This document shows positions 33,651 through 44,060 of a stretch of DNA of 64,000 nucleotides, piece after piece. The notes beneath the pieces were generated by a model that did no database searches, was not told the origin of the DNA, and saw only the letters and a program-made list of their open reading frames with translations. The position numbers and the translations under genes are program-made. How positions within the stretch are numbered: the stretch's first letter is position 1; every line of letters begins with the position of its first letter. The stretch lies in assembly GCA_017449765.1 (NCBI GenBank), contig JAFTFE010000130.1, positions 1-64,000 on the forward strand. Direction: 5' to 3'. Origin of the DNA: Lachnospiraceae bacterium. Its GTDB lineage: Bacteria > Bacillota > Clostridia > Lachnospirales > Lachnospiraceae.

Positions 33651-36347
33651 CTATTTATCCGCTTTTTTCTTAGAACGTATCGAATAAACTATCGCAGTAA
33701 TAACCAGCCCTATATATATTATCCAAAGTACAAATGGTACTGCTACATATGGGGTCTTATATTCCATTCTTAAACTGTGTATTCCCTTAGGTGCTTTTAT
33801 TGCCATAAATGCGTCATCAACTTTATATATTTCGGTTTCTTTTCCATCGAGATATGCAGTCCAGCCCTTGGCATATGGTACAGAAATAAATACATACTCA
33901 TCTTTTTTTAGTTCAATAGATGCCTTTATTTCATTGTCGGCAAATGTATCACCTACCGAACAATTATCTAAACCTTTTATCTGTGCATCTATATCGTCAA
34001 ATGATTCAGCATATATTTTTATATCTTCTATCCTATAAGTTCCCGGGACATTAAATGCTATTTTAACCTTATTAGCTCCACTATGCACACCATTAAGATT
34101 TACTAAAAATGTATCTCGACCACCATACATATGATAACTTGGTGTATATATATTATAATATTTATTTATCATCTTCTCATCATTATTAAAATATTCAAGT
34201 GCTATTCCAAAAAAAGTCTTATCAGTGTCATTCAACATTAATCCTTCTATCAATACATATAATTCGCATTCATTAACTGTTTCCATATCAAGAATCATAT
34301 ATGCCTGATTTTCAAAAATATTTATTTGATTATCTTTATATTCCAAGCCGTAACATTCTCCAAGTTTGTATTTTACTTCATCATCCCCTATATTTTCAAT
34401 AATTTCATTATGACTTAGATTATCAGAATTCTTCTCATCTGTAACTACCAAACTATACATTAATGCTTTCTGTTTATTATATGCATCCAAATTATTATAA
34501 TCTTCATATGAAATTGTTTTATCAAACGCATATATCATAGATGCAGGCTTACTTCTGGTATACATATAATATGATTCATCATAATACTCAGAAATTCCCG
34601 AATTATAGCTTGAATCAAATCCATACGGAATATACTCTCCAGATTTAAAGATATAATAATTAACGCCCATAAGATATTCTAAAGTGCTACGTTTATCCAA
34701 ACCATTATATGTTTGTACTGCACCTGAAGTACATAATGCAATATTATTATTAAACTTATCAATATCATTATTATAATTGCTACTATAAAAATTTATCCCA
34801 CTTAACCCATACATAAACGATGAATTTCTTGTAGAGCCACTTTGTGTATCATATCTAATCAATGCATCCGACGATATATCATTCAACAAAAATTTACCAC
34901 CACTTTCCAGAATAATATCATAGGCCGTATTTTTGTCAATTTCCACTGATGGAAGATTATATTTATCCTCTGAAAACCAATAATAACATGGAAATAAAAT
35001 TGAAATTATTACTACCCATAAACATAATAAATTATAGATTTTTTTAGATATATGTTGCGAAACGAACAGAGCTATGCAAATCATAACAGAAAATACAACT
35101 ATTAATATAGTCAATTCATCATGAATCCTAAATACAAATATAAGAACTATTCCATATATAATTGTTATTACTGTTACAATAATCTTCCTTATATTTGATA
35201 ATTCTCTCAGTCTTTCTGACATTATTACAACAATATACGCAACCAAAAAATCATATCCCCATATCCATCTATTAGTAGCGTATTTAAATCCATTAAGCAT
35301 ATGTCCAATAAAAGGTAAAAATAATGATGCAGTAAGTAAGATAACAAATATTTTTTCTTTTAAAAATTTTTTCTCAACCAATACAGCAAATATACTAATT
35401 AATGCTACTACAGAAAAGCCAATAACCCAATCATTTCCCCCATCAAACCCTGTAATAAATCCAGAATAAATATTTATATTATATTCCCTGTTATAAAAAA
35501 AAGGTACATAATATCCGAGATTCAGTCTATCCTGTATAGCAATATTTTTAATATATGCAAAATTTATCAATCCTCCATATAGTATAGCAACAAATGAAGA
35601 AGTAACCAGTCTAATGAAAATTTTCAATAGATATTTTTTGCCATACATCTTATGCTCTGTGAGCATTCTAATCAAATTATAACCAAATATAAAGAAACAA
35701 CACATATAAGTCTGATATGACATAGCACTCATAAAATATGTTAGAACAATTATATATAAAATTGGTTTTTTATCTTCCCAAATATGTTCTATTCCAAGCA
35801 TCAATAGTGGAAAATAAATATATGTAGAAATAAATCCCCATTGTCTAAATGTTATAAAAACAGGTCCGGAAAACGTATAAATTAGTGCTCCTGCATACAC
35901 TGCTAATGTATTATTTCCACGATATCTTGCATACACACAGAATGCAATCCCTGCAAAATACATCTTCAGTATCAGAACAAAGTTAAACATTATTTCAGTA
36001 TATTTTGAAGGAAAAAGAATCACAAGAATCATAAATGGATCTATATAACCACCACGAGTAAAAAGAGTTGCATCGCTTCCATATCCTATTGCCATATCCC
36101 ACATAGGAATCACGAATTTATGTTCAACAAATATATTTCTTATAAGCTTTTTAAACCATCTGCCAAAATATAGAAAATTAGTGTAATTTATCTCTAATCC
36201 ATCTGTTCTCCACATAAATGACTTATGTGCAATCTGAAAGTACATACCATAACATAATTCAAACATAATAAAAAAGAGAAACGTATAGGTAATATAAAAT
36301 GCTAACTTAGGATATCTATTTTTAAATGCTTTAATAACGTCCAACAT
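33651..36347 (-). CDS. YfhO-like membrane glycosyltransferase (GT-C)
   Basis: This 898-residue YfhO family protein has about twelve membrane segments in the first 480 residues, a large outer domain and a final membrane segment. The first outer loop has SFMWRTDGLEINYTN, with aspartate at the usual catalytic position, and the C-terminal domain has FISVPYAKGWTAYLDGKET. The start is set at an internal ATG with GGAGG eight bases upstream; the longer frame would overlap the flippase gene and lacks such a site. It is the third YfhO in the window (one intact in the right operon, one deleted in the left). No CsbB-type enzyme is adjacent, so it may use lipid-linked sugars made elsewhere. Confidence 0.84.
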   Translation of the reverse strand: MLDVIKAFKNRYPKLAFYITYTFLFFIMFELCYGMYFQIAHKSFMWRTDGLEINYTNFLYFGRWFKKLIRNIFVEHKFVIPMWDMAIGYGSDATLFTRGGYIDPFMILVILFPSKYTEIMFNFVLILKMYFAGIAFCVYARYRGNNTLAVYAGALIYTFSGPVFITFRQWGFISTYIYFPLLMLGIEHIWEDKKPILYIIVLTYFMSAMSYQTYMCCFFIFGYNLIRMLTEHKMYGKKYLLKIFIRLVTSSFVAILYGGLINFAYIKNIAIQDRLNLGYYVPFFYNREYNINIYSGFITGFDGGNDWVIGFSVVALISIFAVLVEKKFLKEKIFVILLTASLFLPFIGHMLNGFKYATNRWIWGYDFLVAYIVVIMSERLRELSNIRKIIVTVITIIYGIVLIFVFRIHDELTILIVVFSVMICIALFVSQHISKKIYNLLCLWVVIISILFPCYYWFSEDKYNLPSVEIDKNTAYDIILESGGKFLLNDISSDALIRYDTQSGSTRNSSFMYGLSGINFYSSNYNNDIDKFNNNIALCTSGAVQTYNGLDKRSTLEYLMGVNYYIFKSGEYIPYGFDSSYNSGISEYYDESYYMYTRSKPASMIYAFDKTISYEDYNNLDAYNKQKALMYSLVVTDEKNSDNLSHNEIIENIGDDEVKYKLGECYGLEYKDNQINIFENQAYMILDMETVNECELYVLIEGLMLNDTDKTFFGIALEYFNNDEKMINKYYNIYTPSYHMYGGRDTFLVNLNGVHSGANKVKIAFNVPGTYRIEDIKIYAESFDDIDAQIKGLDNCSVGDTFADNEIKASIELKKDEYVFISVPYAKGWTAYLDGKETEIYKVDDAFMAIKAPKGIHSLRMEYKTPYVAVPFVLWIIYIGLVITAIVYSIRSKKKADK

Positions 36348-36393
36348 AGAAAATGCCTCCATGCACAAATAATATTCAACTTTTAAAATGCAA

Positions 36394-37848
36394 TCATTTC
36401 TTAAATATTTTAGTAATAATACTGTCAATAATTTCTTTCATAATATTATCTCGTAAAGCCAAAAGAAGTATGCCATAAATACCAAAAAAACAAACTGCCG
36501 AAACTGTCAATGCAACGAACAAATTACAATCCACATTTTTAATCCATACAGATGCAGCAGAAGCAAGACATACAGACAATATTAATTTAATCCATGGTAC
36601 TTCATCAAAGATTTTTAAACGGATATCTTTAATTGATAAAATCTGCCATGTCAATACCACAATCTCAGCAATCAAAGTACCTATAGCCGCACCTGTTGCA
36701 CCAAATTCAGGAATAAATATAGCATTTAGGATCAAATCAGTGACTGCACCGGCTATCTCTGAATAAAGCACTAGTTTTTCTCTTCCCATAGGTACCATCA
36801 TCTGTATGCCGATTACATTTGTAATTCCAATCAACAAAAGTGTGGGCATAATAACCTGCATAGGCATAATAGCTCCTCCATATTCTTTGCCTGATAAAAA
36901 TAAAATTCCTTCTTTTGCAAAAAATATAAAATATACAGAAAATGGAAAAGCAACTAAAACAATAAAATGCATTGTCTTTTTTAATATACGATAAAACTCA
37001 TCCATCTCACCTCTATCAACATAATACGATGCCCTTGGCAATAATACCGTACTTGCAGATGTAACAATGCTTAATAAAATGGTTTTTATCTTAACTGCTG
37101 CACCATAATACCCCACCTGCACATCATCTCTCATAAAGCCAAGCATCACATTATCAAGATTAGTATATATAGTAGTAGCTACTGACATTGCAAAAAAAAT
37201 CAATACATACTTTATATGTTTTTTCACATTATAATTACCTACGGATTTAAGGTATATAAACTTTCTTAGATTTATAAAATTAAGTATATTTGAAGCAGAT
37301 GAGGCAAAAATACTTATACCTCCATACAATATATAATCTTTCTGTTCATGAACCAATAAAAACATAGCTATAATTGCTATAAGTTTAAAAACTATTGAAC
37401 GAACTGTAATATATCCATACTCCTCCAATCCTTTATAAAGCCATTCTACACCAATCGCATTGAGAAATATAGATATTCCGAGAATAAAGAATAGTTTTAA
37501 ATCTTGATTAAATCTTGGGACTTGAAATAATGAGATTATATATACTATATAAACCACAACTGTCATTAGTAAATTAATTGATAATAATTCATGAACAATC
37601 CTTGATAGAGTTTCTTTATCATCTCTTACCTTTGCACAAGCTCGCACACCATATGTAGGAACACCAAGTTGAACAAACATCCCAAAATAAGTTACAACTG
37701 ATGTAGCAAAAGTTACCTTTCCCGTTCCAATAGGAAGAAGTATCCTTGATATATAAGGAAATGTTATAATCGGAAAGATGAAATTAGACATCGTCAATAA
37801 CATATTCATAATCATATTGAGTTTTACAGATTTTTGTTTTTTCTTCAT
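36394..37848 (-). CDS. Polysaccharide flippase, Wzx/MATE-like
   Basis: This 484-residue protein has about fourteen hydrophobic segments and the Wzx/RfbX opening pattern (MLLTMSNFIFPIITFPYISRIL, FATSVVTYFGMFVQLGVPTYGVR). Wzx proteins move undecaprenyl-diphosphate-linked repeat units to the outer membrane face. The preceding gene is a candidate polymerase whose start is interrupted, so a Wzx/Wzy route once existed here and may still. The same cluster also carries an ABC exporter, an alternative route. Confidence 0.88.
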   Translation of the reverse strand: MKKKQKSVKLNMIMNMLLTMSNFIFPIITFPYISRILLPIGTGKVTFATSVVTYFGMFVQLGVPTYGVRACAKVRDDKETLSRIVHELLSINLLMTVVVYIVYIISLFQVPRFNQDLKLFFILGISIFLNAIGVEWLYKGLEEYGYITVRSIVFKLIAIIAMFLLVHEQKDYILYGGISIFASSASNILNFINLRKFIYLKSVGNYNVKKHIKYVLIFFAMSVATTIYTNLDNVMLGFMRDDVQVGYYGAAVKIKTILLSIVTSASTVLLPRASYYVDRGEMDEFYRILKKTMHFIVLVAFPFSVYFIFFAKEGILFLSGKEYGGAIMPMQVIMPTLLLIGITNVIGIQMMVPMGREKLVLYSEIAGAVTDLILNAIFIPEFGATGAAIGTLIAEIVVLTWQILSIKDIRLKIFDEVPWIKLILSVCLASAASVWIKNVDCNLFVALTVSAVCFFGIYGILLLALRDNIMKEIIDSIITKIFKK

Positions 37849-38951
37849 TAGACAACTTTACCATCTACCCGATTATATACTGAAGTTTTATAATCATATT
37901 TATTAAATTCGGCAAAACATAGTAAAAACAAACCATTATAATACCATCTGAATAGTTGCTGTTCAGACAACGCAAATATACATATAAAAAAAATAATCCA
38001 TATAATATTATATTTTTTATTTTTATAACATCTATATATTAAATATTCTAACAACACCATCAAAACAGCAAATGGAATAAGACCATATTTTAATGAGTAC
38101 TGTAGATATGCCGCATCTACATAATTTGCATTATATCCGCTCGTAATAAAATTAATTGGCTGTCCAAATAATGTGAAGCCATATTCCGTGAACGCTCTTT
38201 TACAAAAAACAAGTCTGTTCGATAAAAATTTATTTAATTCATAATAGATAGAATTATCCTCATTATATTTCACTGATATAATATATATAAATATAAAGCA
38301 AATCCACGGCATAATAAATACAATTTTTTTTATAAATTTTTGTTCCGTTATTTTTTTTAAATCATTGCCGAATACAAAGAAAAACAATAAAACCAAAAAA
38401 GTTATCAAAAAGGCCATTTTAGTATTTGTTCTAATAAAGAACCAAATATTAATAATATTAAAAATAATATATTCTTTTAAATTTATTTTTTTCTTTTTGA
38501 TAGACAAAAACATAAATAAAATATAACAATAGTGCATAAATGGTGTAGTAGTCCAATCAAATCCTAAGTATTCTCTATTTCTTCCTAATTCTATCTTGTT
38601 TTCTATAATCCCATTTAATGAAAGAAATATAGTTAAAAATAATATAAATGATTTTACGATTATATTATAATATACAATATATTCCATCTTTATGTCTATA
38701 GCGGCAACAATCAAAAAAAGCATAATATATACATAATCACTTCCACTATACTTTTCTGATATATTTCCTATCAAAAGAATTATAGCAAAAGGAATAGTAT
38801 ATAATTTAATTGACCTTAGTTTTAAAAGCAAACACAAAAATAAAATATAAGTTATATAATTCAGATTAAAATCCTTTATTTCGTAATAGAGAATTTTTAA
38901 TCTTTCACTATTTTGAAGAAAATTTTGAGATATCATATATTGAAATAACAA
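37848..38951 (-). CDS. O-antigen polymerase-like (Wzy) membrane protein, start interrupted by a stop codon
   Basis: The 367-residue frame is highly hydrophobic, with about ten membrane segments and a large outer loop near residues 230-285, as in Wzy polymerases. It has no ATG with a ribosome binding site at its start; the frame opens at TTG. The same frame continues upstream to an ATG at 39071 with AAGGTG before it, interrupted only by a TAA at 38970-38972. Read through, the protein would be about 407 residues and begin with a normal cytoplasmic leader before the first membrane segment. I infer a nonsense mutation in a former full-length wzy, so the gene may be inactive. A sequencing error is possible. 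Confidence 0.7.
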   Translation of the reverse strand: MLFQYMISQNFLQNSERLKILYYEIKDFNLNYITYILFLCLLLKLRSIKLYTIPFAIILLIGNISEKYSGSDYVYIMLFLIVAAIDIKMEYIVYYNIIVKSFILFLTIFLSLNGIIENKIELGRNREYLGFDWTTTPFMHYCYILFMFLSIKKKKINLKEYIIFNIINIWFFIRTNTKMAFLITFLVLLFFFVFGNDLKKITEQKFIKKIVFIMPWICFIFIYIISVKYNEDNSIYYELNKFLSNRLVFCKRAFTEYGFTLFGQPINFITSGYNANYVDAAYLQYSLKYGLIPFAVLMVLLEYLIYRCYKNKKYNIIWIIFFICIFALSEQQLFRWYYNGLFLLCFAEFNKYDYKTSVYNRVDGKVV

Positions 38952-39102
38952 TAATGATAATGCTGCAAATTATATTAAATCAGATATCATCTTAGACAAA
39001 TCCAAAGAATGATACTTTATATTCTGAAAATTGCATATGTTATCTTGTTTTGATACGGCATTATATATCATATCTTCACCTTGAATAGAATTAAAATATA
39101 TT

Positions 39103-40089
39103 TTATATTCCTTTTCCGGTTTTCTTAATAAATTTAACTACAAATCCAAATGCTGCATAGTTTGTTATTCTTAATAAGAAAAGTTTTTTTCTTTTATTTG
39201 TTTGTTTATATATCTCATTAAAGTCTCGTTTTAATTTTTTTTCCAATTTGACAAAGTATTTTTTTATTTCTGCATCTTTCATATCTCCAACCTTCAATAA
39301 ATAACCAGCAAATATTACATATGTAGATGTGAGCTTCTCGTTAACATGTTTATTCATTTTCTCTTTATCTAATTTCTCACAAAAATCAAATGCTAATTTC
39401 AATACATAAACAAGTTCTTTATAATGTTTTTTTAACGAACTGATATTAACACTTTGCCCATCTCTTCCTAATCTGTAATTATACACAACAAAATCAACAA
39501 ACTTAACAGTTTTAATATATGGCAATAAATATAATATAAACAGATTATCAGTGTATAAAGTATGTTTAGGCAAATTTTTATAATGTTCCCTTACGATATT
39601 TGTCAAAAAGGCAGCATCCCAAATTGGGAAATAAAAACAATCCGCATCATTTAAATTCATATCACTGCCCCTATATTTTGACCATTTTGGAACATTATCT
39701 ACCACTCTGTCAGGATAACAATATCTATGATTTGTTAAAACAACTTCTATATCCTGCGTCTCTAATATATTTACCAATTTTTGCAGATTATATGTTTCAA
39801 ACCAGTCATCAGCATCCATTTCCTTAAAGTATTTTCCTTTTGCTAGTTTTACTGCCTCATTAAGATTTGAACCCCAACCACCATTTTCTTTATTAATTAA
39901 TACAAAAGTATCAGGATACTCATTACAATACTTTTTCGCTATTTCTTCCGTCCTATCTGTAGAGCCATCATTCATAATTAACACTTCTAATTTGTCATGT
40001 TCTTCGATTAAGCAACTTTCTAATGCTTGTTCAAGATACTCCTCCATATTATATGCACATACCGCTATCGTCAATATTTTTTTTGCCAT
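39103..40089 (-). CDS. Glycosyltransferase, GT2
   Basis: This 328-residue GT2 enzyme has ILTIAVCAYNMEEYLEQAL at the N-terminus, LIMNDGSTDRTEE near residue 40 and the nucleotide-sugar motif EMDADDWFE near residue 88. A basic, lysine-rich C-terminus follows with a weak hydrophobic patch that may touch the membrane. It would add one sugar of the repeat unit at the inner membrane face. The start is the ATG preceded by GGAGGG; the longer frame includes that site. It follows the epimerase gene directly. Confidence 0.87.
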   Translation of the reverse strand: MAKKILTIAVCAYNMEEYLEQALESCLIEEHDKLEVLIMNDGSTDRTEEIAKKYCNEYPDTFVLINKENGGWGSNLNEAVKLAKGKYFKEMDADDWFETYNLQKLVNILETQDIEVVLTNHRYCYPDRVVDNVPKWSKYRGSDMNLNDADCFYFPIWDAAFLTNIVREHYKNLPKHTLYTDNLFILYLLPYIKTVKFVDFVVYNYRLGRDGQSVNISSLKKHYKELVYVLKLAFDFCEKLDKEKMNKHVNEKLTSTYVIFAGYLLKVGDMKDAEIKKYFVKLEKKLKRDFNEIYKQTNKRKKLFLLRITNYAAFGFVVKFIKKTGKGI

Positions 40090-40111
40090 AATACCCTCCA
40101 TATATCTCATG

Positions 40112-41170
40112 CTAAACAATAAAATCCCTCATAAATTCTATAAGTCTTAAATACATATCTTTCAATTTTACTTGAGCTTTCCATCCTAAACTATTAATCT
40201 TTTCTGAAGACAGATGCATTTTAGTATCAGCAGCATACCCCATAGAAGCAGTATCATTCGGAATATCATAAATCACCTTAATCTTATTATCAGCTATATC
40301 TTCAGCAACCAAATGTGCCATCTGTGATATAGTCATATGATTATCCTCATTACCTACATTATAAGCTTGTCCTTTTTCCCCTTTAACCAAAAGCACCAAT
40401 ATGGCCCTTATCGCATCTGTTGTATACACATAATTCCCCTCTGATAAACCTTTGGTATGTAACACAATATCTGTATTATCCATAAAACTTTTAGCAAACT
40501 GAGCAAATACTCTGTTCTCGTCCTTTGAGATTCCAGGCCCAAAGGTTTGTGCAAGCCTTGCAGATACAACATTTACATCATATTGTTTTGCATAGGAATT
40601 GCACAAGCACTCACACATTCTCTTACCTTCCGGATAACAGCTTCTAACTGACGAAAGATCAATATATCCAAGTTCAGTTTCCTTAATAAGATGGTCTTCA
40701 ATATTCATCTGTCCATATACTTCCATAGATGATAAGTAAACCATTCCTTTAACATTTTTATTTTTTGCCAGTTCAAGAACATTCATGGTTCCATTAACGG
40801 ATATTTTAATATTGTCAACAGGGTATGATACCATATCTTTTGAAGTTGTAACCGCTGCAGTATGAACAATATAATCCACATTTTCTTCTATATCAAGTGA
40901 ATCATTCGCAAGATCACAAATATAAAACTTAAAATCATCAGCAATATAATCAGAAAAAATTTCTTTTGCTTTTTCTATATTTCTAATAACTGAAACAATT
41001 TTTATATTTAAGTTTCTTGCTCTTGAACAATAAAGTACTGATTTTATAAACAATGAACCAATCAAACCGGTTGCTCCCGTAACAAGTATGGTTTTTCCGA
41101 AAAATGCATCAAAGTCAGTGTCACTATTTAAAATTCCATCGAAGTCCTTCAATAATACTTTTGATTCCAT
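40112..41170 (-). CDS. NAD-dependent sugar epimerase/dehydratase (extended SDR)
   Basis: This 352-residue extended short-chain dehydrogenase has ILVTGATGLIGSLFIK near residue 30, YLSSMEVYGQ near 145 and the catalytic pair in YPEGKRMCE near residue 178. The family interconverts, oxidises or dehydrates nucleotide sugars. It begins two bases after the cytidylyltransferase gene ends, so the two may form one pathway. IspD-like enzymes next to such reductases or epimerases often make CDP-polyols or CDP-sugars. The exact substrate is not determinable here. Confidence 0.85.
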   Translation of the reverse strand: MESKVLLKDFDGILNSDTDFDAFFGKTILVTGATGLIGSLFIKSVLYCSRARNLNIKIVSVIRNIEKAKEIFSDYIADDFKFYICDLANDSLDIEENVDYIVHTAAVTTSKDMVSYPVDNIKISVNGTMNVLELAKNKNVKGMVYLSSMEVYGQMNIEDHLIKETELGYIDLSSVRSCYPEGKRMCECLCNSYAKQYDVNVVSARLAQTFGPGISKDENRVFAQFAKSFMDNTDIVLHTKGLSEGNYVYTTDAIRAILVLLVKGEKGQAYNVGNEDNHMTISQMAHLVAEDIADNKIKVIYDIPNDTASMGYAADTKMHLSSEKINSLGWKAQVKLKDMYLRLIEFMRDFIV

Positions 41171-41172
41171 AA

Positions 41173-41907
41173 TTAATTCTCCAAACCATATATTTGCTCG
41201 TTTTCCTTTGCATCCAGCAATGCACGCATTGTATAAAAATCATCCGGTGTTGTAATCTTTATATTTTCTAAAGGTCCATCAACTAAATACATCTTTTTTC
41301 CCATATATTGCATTAAACTACATGAATCAATAAAATCTGTTTTATCTTCAGACAACACTTTACGATGTGCCTCTATTATTTCGTCAAGCCAAAAGCTTTG
41401 AGGCGCCCTTGCAAGACGTGTATTATATCTATTAGGTATATTATCAATTCTTCTATCATCATCATTTTTAACCATGAGAACTGTTTCTTTGACCGGAACA
41501 CTGGTAATAGCTGAACCATTCTTCTTAACTGATTCAAGATTATTACTAATCAGCATTTCGTTTATAAGCGGTCTTACTCCATCATGTATAAGCACTATTG
41601 ACTTTTCTCCATTTGCAACTTCTTCAGCTGCACATAGTCCATTGTATATAGATAACTGACCATTCTTTCCGCCTTCTACAACTTTTTTAACTTTTTTAAT
41701 ATTGTACTTTTCTATCAACCCATTTAAGTATTCAATCCACTCTCCAACGCATGCGATAACTATTGCATCTATATCCTTATGTTGTTCAAAATGCTCTATT
41801 GTATATATTATAATAGGTTTTCCATGCATTGATAAAAATTGTTTAGGTAACGCCTTACTATTCATTCTTGTTCCAACTCCACCTGCAAAAACAACTGCTA
41901 TATTCAT
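41173..41907 (-). CDS. IspD/TarI-like cytidylyltransferase
   Basis: This 244-residue nucleotidyltransferase has the VVFAGGVGTRMNSKALPKQFL loop at residues 5-25, ALPKQF being typical of TarI/IspD. The IHDGVRPLI motif is near residue 103 and RAPQSFWLDEI near residue 163. TarI makes CDP-ribitol and IspD makes the CDP-methylerythritol of isoprenoid synthesis; the polysaccharide context and the CDP-polyol transferase two genes away favour a TarI-like role. It would supply CDP-activated polyol or a similar group for phosphodiester decoration. Confidence 0.84.
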   Translation of the reverse strand: MNIAVVFAGGVGTRMNSKALPKQFLSMHGKPIIIYTIEHFEQHKDIDAIVIACVGEWIEYLNGLIEKYNIKKVKKVVEGGKNGQLSIYNGLCAAEEVANGEKSIVLIHDGVRPLINEMLISNNLESVKKNGSAITSVPVKETVLMVKNDDDRRIDNIPNRYNTRLARAPQSFWLDEIIEAHRKVLSEDKTDFIDSCSLMQYMGKKMYLVDGPLENIKITTPDDFYTMRALLDAKENEQIYGLEN

Positions 41908-41917
41908 ATAATTCTCC

Positions 41918-42730
41918 TTAATCTTCTATATATGCTATGATTTCATGACTTACTCTCTTGTCTTCGGGAGGTAATTCCATATAATTCCCATAAAGTCCTG
42001 ATAAATACTCATCATAATTTGATGGCGCATTAAACATTTTACCCTCGAACTCGACCTTAATTGGTGTTAAAAATTCATTTTTATTAATTCGTTCTTGTGT
42101 ACCATATCCCCATAAAATACCACCTATATATTCACATTCCGAAAATTCATATTTTTTAGCATTCTTATCAATTGCATCACATATTTTTTTCACTGAAATC
42201 GGCTTAATCATAATAATAAATATTGATTTTAAAATTGCTCTAAATACAGTCTTCCCTTTTCCGAATTTTGCTCGTTTTCTCCTTAAAATTTCTCTTAAAA
42301 AAAGAGAGTTTTTATAAACTTTTTTTAATTTTTTTTCATCAGCAGGATTACCATCTATAGGAAAGACATCAATCCATATTTTATTTGTCTTATCGTTATC
42401 CATATATTCATTATCTATTTGGGTTCTTGTATCAACTAATTTAATAAATGGCATATCTGAATCATCATTTTTCCAACTTACTATTTTTACATGATTTTTT
42501 ATTGTTTTTTTATTTACGTTTTTATTATATAGTAATCTCTCATAATCAGGTCTTGGCATAAGGACATCTATATCATCATCCCATGGTATAAAACCTTTAT
42601 GACGTATCGCTCCTAACAGACTACCACCACATAATGTATAATATAAATGGTTATCTTCACATAATTTATGGAATTGAAGCAACATATCCAATTCAAGCTC
42701 TTTTACTTCGTCAAGGGTAATTTTTCTCAT
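41918..42730 (-). CDS. LicD family phosphotransferase
   Basis: This 270-residue protein has the LicD core: YYTLCGGSLLGAIRHKGFIPWDDDID near residues 30-55, with WDDDID as the metal-binding motif, and a C-terminal region ending YGNYMELPPEDKR. LicD proteins transfer phosphocholine or other phospho-groups from CDP carriers to surface sugars. With the cytidylyltransferase and the CDP-glycerol-type transferase beside it, the polymer probably carries phosphodiester-linked substituents. No choline uptake or kinase genes (LicB, LicA) are visible, so phosphocholine specifically is not supported. Confidence 0.87.
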   Translation of the reverse strand: MRKITLDEVKELELDMLLQFHKLCEDNHLYYTLCGGSLLGAIRHKGFIPWDDDIDVLMPRPDYERLLYNKNVNKKTIKNHVKIVSWKNDDSDMPFIKLVDTRTQIDNEYMDNDKTNKIWIDVFPIDGNPADEKKLKKVYKNSLFLREILRRKRAKFGKGKTVFRAILKSIFIIMIKPISVKKICDAIDKNAKKYEFSECEYIGGILWGYGTQERINKNEFLTPIKVEFEGKMFNAPSNYDEYLSGLYGNYMELPPEDKRVSHEIIAYIED

Positions 42731-42817
42731 TTTAAATTCTTCCTCTGTCTATAAACAATTCACACAATCCTACTTAAATATTACAATTATATTTATTCTA
42801 AATGCATAAACCATTAA

Positions 42818-43987
42818 TCAGTAATCAACAATAAATCTATTGATTAATTTACAAATTTTTTCAGACGAATTCGGTGTATCGACAAACCCCATCTCTTTAT
42901 AGAACAAATTCAACTTTTCAATATAATCCTCTACGCTTAAATTAATCATATTAGAAATAAGTTCATCTGTATCATTAGAAAACGGAAATGGCATATTTTT
43001 AATATCAAAATATAATCCTCTTTCATGATTAACATAATTTTCCAAATCATTTGCATATATAAATGCAGGCTTTCTCTGTATAGCAAAGTCAAATATACCA
43101 CTTGAGTAATCAGTTATAAAATAATCCGCTGCAATTGAAATTTTTTGCATATTAGGATAGTCAGTTGCATTTATAACTGTATCAGAGAAACAATTCAACT
43201 TATAAATTAAATGTTTAGACCAATTATGTAATTTTATAGCAAATACGACATTCCTACCCAATTTATTTTTTAATTCATTAATAATTCTATTATAATCCAT
43301 TTTATATACTGATATATCATCATTGTTCCTATAAGTAGGAGCATACAAAACTAAAACTGTATCATTTGGAATGTCTAATTCTTTTCTAACTTCCGTAGCA
43401 ATTTCTTTTCTTTTATCGATGTCATAAAGAATATCAGTTCTTGGAAATCCACATTCTAATATTTTGCCTTTATAATACGGCCATACTCCCTTATATACTT
43501 CAGTCATACTTTTTGAATCAGATAAAAGAATATTGGTCATACTCATACTGTGTTTATCTCTTAATTCATCAATTTTATTAAATCCACTTTGCGCATCTGT
43601 GCCCATTTTTTTAAACCCAAGTCCACCGTGCCATGTCTGTATAAATAGTTGGCCTCTTCTTTTATTTATCCATAAAGATTTTGTGCCATTATCAACCCAA
43701 ACCTTTGCCGTTAATAATTCTTTAAACATTTTTACACTTCCGTATTTTATTTGAGTTATATAATCCGGAATTCTAGAATCAAACTCTTTCATCAACCATA
43801 TCTGTCTATAATTAGGATACATTATATTTAATTTTTCAGATATAGCCCTTGGATTGCAATCATAACGAAGACCCGAAAAAGCTGTAAAGACCACTTTTTT
43901 TTCCAATTTTTTTCTTAAATAAAATACTTTTGTAATACCCGCAATCATTCTGAATACTATATATTTTAAAAATTCCTTTACTTTCAT
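42818..43987 (-). CDS. CDP-glycerol/ribitol phosphotransferase family protein (TagB/TagF-like)
   Basis: This 389-residue protein of the teichoic-acid polyol phosphotransferase family has LFIQTWHGGLGFKKMG near residue 110, VLYAPTYRN near 210, FAIKLHNWS near 250 and YFITDYSSGIFDFAI near residue 290, with the conserved histidines. Members add glycerol- or ribitol-phosphate from CDP carriers. The length is near that of a primase or single-addition enzyme (TagB size), rather than the longer polymerases. It supports a teichoic-acid-like or polyol-phosphate-containing polymer for this cluster. Confidence 0.87.
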   Translation of the reverse strand: MKVKEFLKYIVFRMIAGITKVFYLRKKLEKKVVFTAFSGLRYDCNPRAISEKLNIMYPNYRQIWLMKEFDSRIPDYITQIKYGSVKMFKELLTAKVWVDNGTKSLWINKRRGQLFIQTWHGGLGFKKMGTDAQSGFNKIDELRDKHSMSMTNILLSDSKSMTEVYKGVWPYYKGKILECGFPRTDILYDIDKRKEIATEVRKELDIPNDTVLVLYAPTYRNNDDISVYKMDYNRIINELKNKLGRNVVFAIKLHNWSKHLIYKLNCFSDTVINATDYPNMQKISIAADYFITDYSSGIFDFAIQRKPAFIYANDLENYVNHERGLYFDIKNMPFPFSNDTDELISNMINLSVEDYIEKLNLFYKEMGFVDTPNSSEKICKLINRFIVDY

Positions 43988-44060
43988 GTTAATTATAAAA
44001 TTTGATAAAAATTATCATTTATCCCTTTCATAGTATTAAAAAATCACAATATGTTTATTT

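Noticed and set aside
41918..42730. Phosphocholine decoration as the specific role of the LicD protein
   Set aside because: No choline transporter or choline kinase genes are in the window; the CDP-polyol genes nearby suggest other phospho-groups are equally possible.
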